Positions 1-9,246 of a stretch of 64,000 nt of DNA are shown piece after piece. The position numbers were made by a program, and so were the translations under genes. The DNA lies in the NCBI RefSeq assembly GCF_003627055.1, contig NZ_CP032624.1, positions 1,488,001 to 1,552,000 on the forward strand. The letters run 5' to 3'. Each line of letters opens with the position of its first letter. Positions within the stretch are counted from its first letter, which is position 1. Under the pieces are notes generated by a model. It was not told the DNA's origin and did not search any database. It worked only from the letters and a program-made list of their open reading frames with translations. Source of the stretch: Gryllotalpicola protaetiae (lineage in GTDB: Bacteria > Actinomycetota > Actinomycetes > Actinomycetales > Microbacteriaceae).

Positions 1-562
1 CCGCCGGGATCTTCACCTTGATCGGCTTGCCGCCGGCGCCGGTCAGCGTGAGCGTCTCGCCGCGGGTGGCCGCGAGGAACTCGATCGTCGTCGACGCCTC
101 GAGGTTCTGGCCCTTGGTCGGGCCGCCGTAGCCGCGGAAGCCGCCGGACGACTGGCCGAAGCGGCCGCCGCCGAACAGTCCGCCGAAGATGTCATTGGGG
201 TCGGCGCCGCCGCCCTGGTACGTGAAACCGCCGGGGCGGCCACCCGCGCCACCGCCGAACATCGACCCGAACACGTCCTCGAAGCCGCCCGCGCCGCCGG
301 AGCCCGGGGCGGTGAACCGCGCCCCGGACCCCATGGCACGGATCTGGTCGTATTCCTGGCGCTGCTCCTTGTCGGAGAGCACGGAGTACGCCTCGCTGAT
401 CTCCTTGAAGCGCGCCTCGGCCGCGGCATCCCCCGGGTTCGAATCCGGGTGGTACTGCCGCGCGAGCTTGCGGTAGGTCTTCTTCAGCTCGGCCTCCGAG
501 ACGTCCTTGCTGACGCCGAGGACCTTGTAGAAGTCCTTGTCGAACCAGTCCTGACTGGCCAA
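1..562 (-). CDS. dnaJ: DnaJ-type co-chaperone, class B (no zinc finger), 3' end cut off
   Basis: J-protein that hands substrates to DnaK and stimulates its ATPase in the cytoplasm. The first 187 codons are present. Residues 1-70 are a J domain with HPD at 38-40; a Gly/Phe-rich linker follows to about residue 145, then the first C-terminal beta domain begins. That domain runs straight from [15 protein letters not shown] without the CxxCxGxG zinc-finger repeats of class A DnaJ, so this is a CbpA-like class B protein (inference from the visible part). The start is TTG at 562, chosen because AAGGAGG lies 4 nt upstream and the protein then begins MASQDW as J-proteins do. It is the third gene of dnaK-grpE-dnaJ. 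Confidence 0.93.
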   Translation of the reverse strand, partial: MASQDWFDKDFYKVLGVSKDVSEAELKKTYRKLARQYHPDSNPGDAAAEARFKEISEAYSVLSDKEQRQEYDQIRAMGSGARFTAPGSGGAGGFEDVFGSMFGGGAGGRPGGFTYQGGGADPNDIFGGLFGGGRFGQSSGGFRGYGGPTKGQNLEASTTIEFLAATRGETLTLTGAGGKPIKVKIPA

Positions 563-584
563 CGCGCCTCCTTAGAGAAATGGA

Positions 585-625
585 GTTCGTTTCGAGACGC
601 GGCCTGCGGCCGCTCCTCAACGAAC
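585..625 (-). other. Intercistronic hairpin between grpE and dnaJ
   Basis: The 67-nt space between the grpE stop and the dnaJ start holds nested inverted repeats: GTTCGTT (585-591) pairs with AACGAAC (619-625), and inside it GCGGCC (599-604) pairs with GGCCGC (608-613) around a TGC loop. In the polycistronic mRNA this would fold just upstream of the dnaJ ribosome binding site. It could attenuate or stabilise the message; no U-tract follows. Confidence 0.5.
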
Positions 626-629
626 GGAA

Positions 630-1226
630 CTAGTCGGCCGGGGTGGCGACGACCACGCGGGCCACACGCACGAGCGTCGAGCCGATCGTGTAGCCGGTCT
701 CGACGACGTCGAGAACGGTGGTCTCGGTCGCACCGGGGGTGGGCTGCTGGAAGATCGCCTCGTGCCGCTGCGGGTCGAACACCTCGCCGACCTCGCCGAA
801 CGGCTTCACGCCGAGCTTCTCGACCGCGCCGCGCAGCTTCGCCGCGATGGTCGGGAAGGCGCCGTCGCCGTCGAGGTCGCCGTGCTTCTGGGCACGGTCG
901 AGGTCGTCGAGCACGGGCAGCAGCACGCGCACAGCGTCGCCGACGGCGCGCTCACGCACGACCTCGCGCTCGCTCTCGGTGCGGCGGCGATAGTTGGCGT
1001 ACTCCGCGGTCACGCGCTTGAGGTCGGCGAGGTGCTCGGCGCTCGGGTCGTTCTCCTCCGCCTCGGCGGCCGCGAGGATGTCCTCGACGAACAGATCGTC
1101 CCCGTCGCCGGCGCCCTCGGGGGCCGAAGCGTCCGCCTCGGCCCCCTCGGACTCGGCGGGGACGATGGGCTCTTCCGGGTTCTTGTCCTCAGAGGACTCG
1201 GGGCCTTCGGGCTTCTCGTCCGTCAT
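630..1226 (-). CDS. grpE: Nucleotide exchange factor GrpE
   Basis: Homodimeric exchange factor that releases ADP from DnaK. The 198-aa product has a long acidic, disordered N-terminus (residues 1-60), then the helical GrpE segment (DLKRVTAEYANYRRRTESE) and the beta-rich head ending with the family signature EVFDPQRHEAIFQ and a GYTIGSTLVRVARVVV tail. The ATG at 1226 is preferred over an upstream in-frame extension because that extension would be read out of frame through dnaK. Only 4 nt separate it from the dnaK stop, so it is co-transcribed and probably translationally coupled. Confidence 0.96.
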   Translation of the reverse strand: MTDEKPEGPESSEDKNPEEPIVPAESEGAEADASAPEGAGDGDDLFVEDILAAAEAEENDPSAEHLADLKRVTAEYANYRRRTESEREVVRERAVGDAVRVLLPVLDDLDRAQKHGDLDGDGAFPTIAAKLRGAVEKLGVKPFGEVGEVFDPQRHEAIFQQPTPGATETTVLDVVETGYTIGSTLVRVARVVVATPAD

Positions 1227-1230
1227 CCGC

Positions 1231-3171
<1,941 letters not shown>

Positions 3172-3186
3172 CTATGGGCGGATGCC

Positions 3187-3192
3187 TGTCAA
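3187..3192 (-). promoter_or_regulatory. TTGACA -35 element of the dnaK operon
   Basis: Reading the minus strand, TTGACA is a perfect housekeeping -35 lying between the two HAIR-like repeats. A -10 would fall in the CATAGGGAAAAG stretch at about 3163-3178; no clean TANNNT is present at the optimal spacing, so the exact -10 is uncertain. Confidence 0.5.
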
Positions 3193-3207
3193 TCTGATTC
3201 CCACAAA

Positions 3208-3228
3208 CTTGAGTCCACTCGTATCAAC
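3208..3228 (-). promoter_or_regulatory. Second, degenerate HAIR-like element
   Basis: CTTGAGT-N7-TATCAAC: the left arm is a perfect HAIR half-site and the right arm keeps only the central TCAA. It lies upstream of the dnaK -35, so the promoter is bracketed by one good and one half-degenerate HspR site, which would allow cooperative binding. It also lies about 55 bp upstream of the divergent padR start. Confidence 0.5.
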
Positions 3229-3252
3229 TTCTCAGAATGCGAATCTCTTCCC

Positions 3253-3276
3253 ATACCTAGAGCTGGCAGGTATAGT
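3253..3276 (+). promoter_or_regulatory. padR promoter with overlapping inverted repeat (leaderless)
   Basis: ATACCT (3253-3258) and AGGTAT (3268-3273) form an inverted repeat whose right arm overlaps the -10 hexamer TATAGT (3271-3276). The padR ATG follows 6 nt later, the spacing of leaderless transcripts. A repressor bound here would cover the -10, so autorepression by the PadR protein is likely. Confidence 0.6.
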
Positions 3277-3282
3277 TCCTGC

Positions 3283-3696
3283 ATGCGACTGGCGAAGGAC
3301 CTGATGGCGGCGACGTCGGCGCCGCTCGTGCTGGCGATCCTCGCCGAGGGCGAGAGCTACGGCTACGCGATCATCGCCCGCGTGCGCGAGCTGTCGAACG
3401 GCGAGATCGAGTGGACCGACGGGCTGCTCTACCCCCTGCTGCATCGCCTCGAGGGCTCGGCGCTGGTGGCGTCGCGCTGGGGCCAGGCGGAAAGCGGCCG
3501 CAAGCGCCGCTACTACGAGATCACGGATGCCGGACGTGACGAGCTCGCCGAGCACCGCCGGCAGTGGGCCACCGCCGTCGGTGCGCTGACGCAGGCCCGC
3601 GTCCTCGCGCAGTCCGTCGCGCACCTCCGCGCACACGTCGTCGCACACGTCGTCGCACAGGGAAGCGCACAGGGAAAGGGAACGCTCGCATGGTGA
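3283..3696 (+). CDS. PadR-family transcriptional regulator
   Basis: 137-aa winged-helix repressor. The N-terminal PadR domain is clear: LVLAILAEGESYGYAII, then WTDGLLYPLLHRLEGSALV and SGRKRRYYEITDAGRDEL. These give the recognition helix, wing and start of the dimerisation helix. The C-terminal 40 residues are low-complexity Ala/His/Val and probably disordered. The ATG at 3283 is chosen because it starts the domain and follows a -10 at leaderless distance; longer upstream reading is the complement of dnaK. It overlaps the next gene by 7 nt, so the two proteins are a co-expressed PadR/membrane-protein pair. Confidence 0.9.
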   Translation: MRLAKDLMAATSAPLVLAILAEGESYGYAIIARVRELSNGEIEWTDGLLYPLLHRLEGSALVASRWGQAESGRKRRYYEITDAGRDELAEHRRQWATAVGALTQARVLAQSVAHLRAHVVAHVVAQGSAQGKGTLAW

Positions 3697-5039
3697 ACCG
3701 CACCGACCTCATCGACCCCGAGGGCGCGATCGCCTCGTGGCGCGCGTACCTCGTCTCGCGCGGCTCGGTCTCGGACACCGACGCCGACGAGCTCGAAGAC
3801 CACCTGCGCTCTCAGATCGACGCGCTGCACGCCGCCGGCCTCGACGCCGACGAGGCCGTGCTCATCGCCATCAAGCGCATGGGCCGGCAAGACGAGATCG
3901 CGGGCGAGTTCGCCCGCGAGAACTCGCGCCGCCTCTGGAAGCAGCTGGTCGTCGGCGGCGACACCCGCGGTCGCCGCCTCGATGGCGGCGGTGTCGTCTT
4001 CGGCTTCGCCGCCCTCGCGGCGCTGCTCGCCAAGCTTCCCGGCCTGCTCGGCGCTGAGCTCATACCAACGCTGCTCGGCGGCGGCATCCTCGCGCTGGCG
4101 ACGCTGGGCGCATCGATCGCCTGGCGCAGTCGGCCACCGCGCGCGCTCATCGTGGCATCCGCCCTCGGCTTCGCCCTGCTCTTCGTGCTCGCCTTCGCCT
4201 ATCCCTTCGGCGACGACGCCGGCGACACTGTGATCATCTTCGGTCTGCATGCACCCGTCGCGCTCTGGCTGCTCGTCGGCCTGCTGTACGCAGGCGCGGA
4301 CTGGCGCACCGCTGCTCGTCGCATGGACTTCGTGCGCTTCAGCGGCGAGTGGGTCATCTATCTCGCGCTCATCGGGATCGGGGGCGGTGTGCTGATGGGC
4401 ATCACGGCCGCCGTGTTCTCGGCGCTCGGGGCCGACCCGTCGGTCGTGCTGCTCGAGTGGGTCGGGCCGTGCGGCGCGGCGGGTGCGGCGGTCGTCGCGG
4501 CCTGGCTGGTGGATTCCAAGCAGGAGGTCATCGAGAACATGGCGCCCGTGCTCGGCCGCGTGTTCACACCGTTGTTCACGGTCGCCGTGCTCGCGATGCT
4601 CGTCGGCGCGATCGTGACGGGCGGGTTCGGTGCATACCGCGAAGTGCTGATCGTCGTCGATGTTCTGCTGGTGGTCGTCACGGGGCTGGTGCTCTACGTG
4701 CTCTCCGCCCAGCAGCCGACGGCGCGCGCCGGCTGGACGGAGCGCCTGCAGCTCGTGCTCGTTCTCGCCGCGTTCGCGCTGAACGGCTTCGCCCTGACCG
4801 CGATGATCGGCCGCACCGCCGATGGTGGCTTCACGCCGAATCGCGTCGTCGCTCTCGGGGTGAACGCCGTGCTGCTGGTCGGCTTGGCCGGGTCGGCTTG
4901 GCTGCTCGGGCGGCGGGTGTTCGCAGGGGATGCCTCGACCAGGCGCCTCGTCGCCTGGCAGACCGGTTACCTGCCGGTGTACGGAGCGTGGGCTCTGGTC
5001 GCCGCCGTCGCCCTGCCGCCGCTGTTCGCCTTCGCCTAG
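3690..5039 (+). CDS. Multi-pass membrane protein with permease-prefix-like N-terminus
   Basis: 449 aa. The first 95 residues are soluble and helical (DELEDHLRSQIDAL, LDADEAVLIAIKRMG), the pattern of the permease-prefix/HAAS domains that typically accompany PadR regulators. The rest is about 10-11 hydrophobic helices with no ATPase or recognisable catalytic motif. The start ATG at 3690 has GGGAAAGGG upstream and overlaps the padR stop. By family precedent the prefix domain may bind the PadR protein and make the regulator membrane-responsive. The substrate or signal cannot be read from sequence; an integral-membrane stress sensor is an alternative to a permease. Confidence 0.75.
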   Translation: MVNRTDLIDPEGAIASWRAYLVSRGSVSDTDADELEDHLRSQIDALHAAGLDADEAVLIAIKRMGRQDEIAGEFARENSRRLWKQLVVGGDTRGRRLDGGGVVFGFAALAALLAKLPGLLGAELIPTLLGGGILALATLGASIAWRSRPPRALIVASALGFALLFVLAFAYPFGDDAGDTVIIFGLHAPVALWLLVGLLYAGADWRTAARRMDFVRFSGEWVIYLALIGIGGGVLMGITAAVFSALGADPSVVLLEWVGPCGAAGAAVVAAWLVDSKQEVIENMAPVLGRVFTPLFTVAVLAMLVGAIVTGGFGAYREVLIVVDVLLVVVTGLVLYVLSAQQPTARAGWTERLQLVLVLAAFALNGFALTAMIGRTADGGFTPNRVVALGVNAVLLVGLAGSAWLLGRRVFAGDASTRRLVAWQTGYLPVYGAWALVAAVALPPLFAFA

Positions 5040-5088
5040 CTGCCGCGCCCGGAGACGGGAGGGCAGATCCGCAGGTAGCGTTGCCCGC

Positions 5089-6093
5089 ATGGGAACGGTG
5101 CGCTCGCGCGTTTGGGACGGCAGCGGCCGCGTCGTCGCAGAGGACTTCCCGTTCGGGGAGATCTCCGACCACCTCGCGCGAACCGACGGCCTCACCTGGG
5201 TCGATCTGTGTGAGCCCGACCACGCCGACCTCGACCGCCTCGCCGAAGAACTCAGCCTCGAACCGCTCGCCGTCGAAGACGCGATCGCCCGGGTCGAGCG
5301 TCCGAAGGCCCTCCGCTATGCAACGCACACCTTCTTCACCGTCTACTCGGCCGGCTACGACACCGACAACACACTGGACGACGACGATCTCGCCGCCCGG
5401 CTGCAGCTGCACAAGATCTCGGCGTTCGTGTTCCACACCGGGCTCATCACCGTGCGCAGCCCCGAATTCGACATCGACGCGCTGGCCGACCGCTGGCAGG
5501 ACAACGCCGATCTTCTCCAGTACGGCGTCGGGGCCCTCGTGCACGGCCTGCTCGACGCGGTCGTCGACAGCCACTTCGAGGCGGTGCAGGTGCTCGACGA
5601 CGCGATCGAAGGACTCGAGGACATCCTGTTCGACGAGAAGGTGCTCGCCACCCGGGTGCAGCGCGCGACGTACCGCCTGCGGAAGGAGCTCGTCGAGCTG
5701 CGCCGCATCGTGCTGCCGATGCGCGAGGTGGTGAACGGCGTGCTGCGGCACCGCCGCGATGCGGGCTCCGGCCCTGAGCTGGATGCCTCGTACGACGATC
5801 TCTACGACCACGTCCTGCGCGTCACGGAATGGACGGAGTCCCTGCGCGACATCGTCTCGGCCCTGTTCGAGACCAACCTGTCGCTGCAGGACTCCCGGCT
5901 CAACAACGTCATGAAGAAGCTCACCGCGTGGGCCGCCATCATCGCGGTGCCGACCGCCGTCACCGGGTACTTCGGCCAGAACGTGCCGTACCCCGGCTTC
6001 GGCCAGTGGTGGGGCTTCCTCGTCAGCGGCGGCGTGATCGTCGTCGCCGCCGTCATCCTCTACATGGTGTTCCGCCGCAAGAACTGGATTTAG
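5089..6093 (+). CDS. CorA-family divalent cation transporter, GQN variant
   Basis: 334-aa magnesium/divalent-metal channel of the inner membrane. A large cytoplasmic N-terminal domain (residues 1-270) with a long stalk helix (FEAVQVLDDAIEGLEDIL) is followed by two transmembrane helices (about 275-293 and 309-328) and a basic RRKNWI tail. The pore-loop signature, normally YGMN, reads YFGQN at about 294-298, a Met-to-Gln change seen in one actinobacterial subgroup and possibly altering selectivity. The ATG at 5089 lies 7 nt after TAGCGT (5076-5081), so the transcript is probably leaderless. Confidence 0.88.
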   Translation: MGTVRSRVWDGSGRVVAEDFPFGEISDHLARTDGLTWVDLCEPDHADLDRLAEELSLEPLAVEDAIARVERPKALRYATHTFFTVYSAGYDTDNTLDDDDLAARLQLHKISAFVFHTGLITVRSPEFDIDALADRWQDNADLLQYGVGALVHGLLDAVVDSHFEAVQVLDDAIEGLEDILFDEKVLATRVQRATYRLRKELVELRRIVLPMREVVNGVLRHRRDAGSGPELDASYDDLYDHVLRVTEWTESLRDIVSALFETNLSLQDSRLNNVMKKLTAWAAIIAVPTAVTGYFGQNVPYPGFGQWWGFLVSGGVIVVAAVILYMVFRRKNWI

Positions 6094-6144
6094 GAACATC
6101 GGCGGCTCCCGGCATCCCTGTGGCCGCTGCCAAGGCCCGCCTGT

Positions 6145-6186
6145 TACCCTGCCTGGGTCGCGCACCCCTTCCCCCGTTCGGGGTGC
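6145..6186 (+). promoter_or_regulatory. Promoter and 5'-UTR hairpin of the secreted-protein gene
   Basis: TACCCT (6145-6150) is a -10-like hexamer. An inverted repeat GCACCCC/GGGGTGC (6162-6168, 6180-6186, 11-nt loop) follows and would sit at the start of an approximately 80-nt leader before the ATG at 6238. Function is unknown; the sequence does not show the conserved core of the ydaO (c-di-AMP) riboswitch often found before actinobacterial wall-hydrolase genes. Confidence 0.35.
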
Positions 6187-6237
6187 ACCTCTACCTTCGT
6201 GGCGGCTCCGACCCGTCGCCGCACCCGTGCTGAATTC

Positions 6238-6966
6238 ATGACCGACTTCCCCTCTCGCCGTTCTCTCCGTGAGGCCTCAGGCGCGCGCGCAGCCCGCAAG
6301 CACGCGGCCGACCGCGGCCCGCATTCGCGGCGGCGCGTGGCTGCGGCTGGTGCGGCGACGCTGCTGCTGGTCGGCAGTGCGATGGTGGCGATTCCGGCGG
6401 ATGCCGCGACCGTGAGCTCGCACACCCTCTACGCGAGCGAGCTGCTCGCGAACTCGCAGAGTCTCACTGTGCGCTCCGACGTCAAGGGCGACGCCGTCGA
6501 GAACACGAGCTTCGACTCGTCCACCTTCACGAGCCCCGGCGGCTCGCCCGCGCTGACCGTCGGCGGCGTCACCAACGCCGACTGGGCGGCGCTCGTGCTG
6601 CAGGACGCCGGGCTGCCCGTCACGCAGAACAACGTGACCGTCATCCTGCAGTGGATGGACTCCGAGAACTCGCCGAAGACCTGGTACCTGCGCAACAACC
6701 CGCTGAACAACGGTCTCGGCTCGGGCGGCGGCGGCGGATTCGGCAGCTACGCGAACCTGCGCATCGCCGCCTCATACGTGGCGCAGCAGCTCGACCGCTC
6801 GCTGTTCGCGGGCATCCATGCGGCGTTGGCCGCGGATTCCGCGCCCGGCGTCACCGAGCAGGCGATCGTCGCCTCGCCGTGGGCGTCGAGCCATTACGGC
6901 GGCGGCGCACGCTTCCACGCGGTGAACGTGCCGATCGTGGCAGCGCCCGCCTCAGCCTGGGGGTGA
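6238..6966 (+). CDS. Secreted protein, possible cell-wall hydrolase-like domain
   Basis: 242 aa. A long basic n-region (RRR at about 34-36) is followed by a hydrophobic stretch and an Ala-X-Ala cleavage site near PADAATVSS, so it is exported. The mature part contains DWAALVLQDAGLPVTQNN, ILQWMDSENSP, NNPLNNGLGSG and a terminal WASSHYGGG, a helical globular pattern resembling lysozyme/transglycosylase-fold wall enzymes in which WM-ENSP and NNPLN recur. That assignment is tentative, since I do not recognise a named family. An in-frame GTG at 6199 is possible, but the ATG gives a normal signal peptide. Confidence 0.7.
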   Translation: MTDFPSRRSLREASGARAARKHAADRGPHSRRRVAAAGAATLLLVGSAMVAIPADAATVSSHTLYASELLANSQSLTVRSDVKGDAVENTSFDSSTFTSPGGSPALTVGGVTNADWAALVLQDAGLPVTQNNVTVILQWMDSENSPKTWYLRNNPLNNGLGSGGGGGFGSYANLRIAASYVAQQLDRSLFAGIHAALAADSAPGVTEQAIVASPWASSHYGGGARFHAVNVPIVAAPASAWG

Positions 6967-7011
6967 CCCGCGCGGGTGGCACTGTCGCCCTTCCCGGCGA
7001 CGGCCAACCGT

Positions 7012-7066
7012 GAGAAGTGCCGCGATGTCGTCAGAGGGCGATGCCGACGACATCAGCGCACTTCTC
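7012..7066. terminator. Long inverted repeat between convergent genes
   Basis: Two 21-bp arms (7012-7032 and 7046-7066) match at 18 positions around a 13-nt loop. It sits between the ends of the secreted-protein gene and the sigma-factor gene, where a bidirectional terminator is expected. There is no U-tract, as is common in Actinobacteria. The unusual arm length also fits a small palindromic repeat element. Confidence 0.55.
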
Positions 7067-7074
7067 GGTGCCGG

Positions 7075-8682
7075 TCAGTTGGTCGGCGAGATGGTGCAGG
7101 GGCTCCACAGGGCGACGCCGATCGCCAGCGCCGTGGCTGAGACACTGTTCGCCGCACCGCCGGCCGCGCCTCCGGCTGTCGAGCTCCCCGTCACCGTGTA
7201 GGTGGCGAGCGCGAGCGCTCCCACGTTGACGGTGGTGATGTACGAGCCGCCGCTCGGCCCGGTGGTGGTCACCGCGGCGTCGCTCAGGGCGATGCCCGCC
7301 GCCACGGCGGTGAACTCCGCCGTCTGCCCGGCGACGGGAGCTCCGTCGTAGTTCCAGGTCAGGATCATGCTGCTGCCCGACACGGTGCACGCTGTGAAGA
7401 CGATCTGCGGCAGCGCGTCAGGGGTCGGCGGGGAACTCGGCGCCGGGGTGCTCGACGGCGATGAGCCGGCGCTCGGCGACTGCGAGGGCGACGAGGCGGG
7501 GGCGGATGCCGGGGTCGGAGCGGTCGGTGCAGAGCGGCGCGACGGCGCGGGCGACGTCGGCGCTGTCACAGCGGCGACGTCGGTCGGCGAGGGCGAGGGC
7601 GCGGGCGCGGGGGGCGACGGCTCCGGGGCAGAGGTCGGCGGGGAGGCATCCGTCGTCGCGCTCTGCGCGGTGGCGGAAGACTGCGCGACGGAGGCGGTGA
7701 CCTGCTTCTGCGGGGGCGGCGCCGAGCCGCCCGTCACGGCGAACGCGACGCCGACGGCGATCGCGCCTGCGGCGACCGTCGAACCCGCCCCGATCGCGAA
7801 GTTGCGCACGTGCGTGGGCTTCGGCGGCCACAGCGCGCCGGCGCCCAGCGTCGCGGCGGTCGCCGAAGCCGGCGTGAACGCGGCGTACGCGGTGGCGGCG
7901 CCCGCGCCCAGGAATCCGATCAGGATCAGCGCACCGAGGCGGTGCGACGCCTCGGTCATCTCGGCGGCGGCCAGCGGGCAGCGGTCGCACTCATCGAGGT
8001 GCGCGTCGAGGCGCTCCTGCTCGCGAGTCGGAAGCGGCTTGCGGGTCGAGGCCGCGAGGCGGTCGATCGACCAGCGGCACTCCGAATCGGCGGGCACGGT
8101 CTCGATGTGCGCCTGCACCCAGGCGTGGCGCAGGCCTTCCTTCGCGCGCTTCGCGAGGGCGGAGACCGCGTTCGGCTTGATGCCGATCATCGCGGCGACT
8201 TCGCGCGGCGGCAGCTGCTCGGCCTCCGTGTACCAGAGCACCTCCTGCCAGCGCTGCGGCAGCGTGTTGAACGCACGCACGGTGAGGCTCTGATCGAACC
8301 GGTCTGAGAAGGCTTCATCGCTCGATTCGGGGTCGACGGCCTCGAACTCCTCAGGCGTGAGCTCGGCGGGCTGCGCACCCCAGCGGGCCGCGATCGAGCG
8401 GATCGTCGTGACGAGATACGGCCGGAACGCCGCCGTCGGGCCGTTGCCGCGCTCGATCGCCTTGAGCACGCGCACGAACGCCTCGGAGACGAGATCGTCC
8501 GCCTCGAACGCCGAGGTGATGGCGCGGGCTGCGTTCAAGCCGGCGCGGTGATGCCGGTCCCAGAGGGCGCCGTAGGCCCGCTTGTCGCCGCCGCGGACCT
8601 GCTCGAGCAGCTCGGCGTCGCTCGCGGCGGGCGCACTCGCGGCGCTGTCGGCGGCCTCGAGTGGCTCGGGAAGGGCTGTCAT
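7075..8682 (-). CDS. ECF sigma factor fused to zinc-finger anti-sigma, membrane and extracellular domains
   Basis: 535 aa. Residues about 25-100 are sigma region 2 (YGALWDRHHRAGL, FEADDLVSEAFVRVLKAIE); about 140-190 are region 4 (LPQRWQEVLWYTEAEQL, MIGIKPNAVSALAKRAK). Then comes a zinc-finger anti-sigma motif HLDECDRC near residue 230 (H-x3-C-x2-C), hydrophobic helices (GALILIGFLGAGAATAYAAF; IGAGSTVAAGAIAVGVAFAV), a roughly 110-residue Pro/Ser/Ala-rich spacer and a C-terminal Ig-like beta domain. This is a one-protein signalling unit resembling ECF sigma factors with regulatory extensions (ECF53-like; group assignment unverified). The outside domain would sense wall or polysaccharide and the inside part would direct RNA polymerase. 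Release presumably needs proteolysis or a conformational change. Confidence 0.85.
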   Translation of the reverse strand: MTALPEPLEAADSAASAPAASDAELLEQVRGGDKRAYGALWDRHHRAGLNAARAITSAFEADDLVSEAFVRVLKAIERGNGPTAAFRPYLVTTIRSIAARWGAQPAELTPEEFEAVDPESSDEAFSDRFDQSLTVRAFNTLPQRWQEVLWYTEAEQLPPREVAAMIGIKPNAVSALAKRAKEGLRHAWVQAHIETVPADSECRWSIDRLAASTRKPLPTREQERLDAHLDECDRCPLAAAEMTEASHRLGALILIGFLGAGAATAYAAFTPASATAATLGAGALWPPKPTHVRNFAIGAGSTVAAGAIAVGVAFAVTGGSAPPPQKQVTASVAQSSATAQSATTDASPPTSAPEPSPPAPAPSPSPTDVAAVTAPTSPAPSRRSAPTAPTPASAPASSPSQSPSAGSSPSSTPAPSSPPTPDALPQIVFTACTVSGSSMILTWNYDGAPVAGQTAEFTAVAAGIALSDAAVTTTGPSGGSYITTVNVGALALATYTVTGSSTAGGAAGGAANSVSATALAIGVALWSPCTISPTN

Positions 8683-8764
8683 GACGGTTCCGGGTCGCGA
8701 TGCGAGAGAAGTGGGGTGGACTGGGTGGTGCGTTGGTACGGTACGCGATCGGCGCTCCGCGTGG

Positions 8765-9091
8765 CTAGACGGGCGGGGTCACCAGCGGGCGCGGAACGGC
8801 GAGCCGCACCGACATGAGCTCGACGAGCATCTGCTCGCACTGGCGCACCATGAGGCACAGGGCGCCGTCGATGCGCTGCACGATGAGGCCGCCGCTGAGC
8901 GCCGCGGCCGACAAGGTGCCTGACGCGACATTCAGCAGGGCAGCGGCCGACGTCCATAGCACGACGTCCGGCAGGTGCTCGACCACGTCGCGCGCCACCG
9001 CGTGAACGAACCACCGCCAGTCATCCGGCGCCTTCTGCTCCGCGAGCGCGCGCGCGACGCGCAGCTCATCGAGTTCGATGATCTCGTTCAC
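8765..9091 (-). CDS. Hypothetical 108-aa protein upstream of the fused sigma factor
   Basis: Not recognised. The product begins MNEIIELDELRVARALAEQ, a charged helical N-terminus, continues with DWRWFVHAVARDVVEHLPDV, and has a moderately hydrophobic Ala/Leu-rich middle (TSAAALLNVASGTLSAAALS) too weak for a confident membrane span. It ends in PRPLVTPPV. The start is GTG at 9091 with GAGGG upstream. It precedes the sigma-factor gene on the same strand with an 82-nt gap, so joint transcription is possible. Confidence 0.6.
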   Translation of the reverse strand: MNEIIELDELRVARALAEQKAPDDWRWFVHAVARDVVEHLPDVVLWTSAAALLNVASGTLSAAALSGGLIVQRIDGALCLMVRQCEQMLVELMSVRLAVPRPLVTPPV

Positions 9092-9102
9092 GTGTTCTCG
9101 CC

Positions 9103-9120
9103 CTCTGCTCTGCTCTGCTC
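9103..9120. repeat. CTCTG pentanucleotide repeat in a gene leader
   Basis: Three tandem CTCTG units plus a partial CTC lie immediately upstream of the ribosome binding site of the 108-aa gene. Slippage here could change the leader of that gene. It is too short to call a proven phase-variable tract. Confidence 0.4.
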
Positions 9121-9160
9121 AGCGGATGCCCCCGCGCACCGCACGGGAAACGGAAGACAC

Positions 9161-9190
9161 GAGCGGCCGCCACCCCCATGGCGGCCGCTC
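9161..9190 (-). terminator. Strong hairpin downstream of mscL
   Basis: A perfect 12-bp GC-rich stem (9161-9172 with 9179-9190) and 6-nt loop lie 57 bp after the mscL stop on the minus strand, followed by a T-rich but interrupted stretch. This is a factor-independent terminator of the no-U-tract type. It separates mscL from the downstream 108-aa gene. Confidence 0.7.
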
Positions 9191-9246
9191 TCGGCCGATG
9201 CCCGTACGCGCTCCCAGTCGTCGATACGGGCACCCCCCGGCCGGTC

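Noticed and set aside
6100-6240. ydaO (c-di-AMP) riboswitch before the secreted-protein gene
   Set aside because: Only a simple GCACCCC/GGGGTGC hairpin is visible; the conserved riboswitch core was not found.
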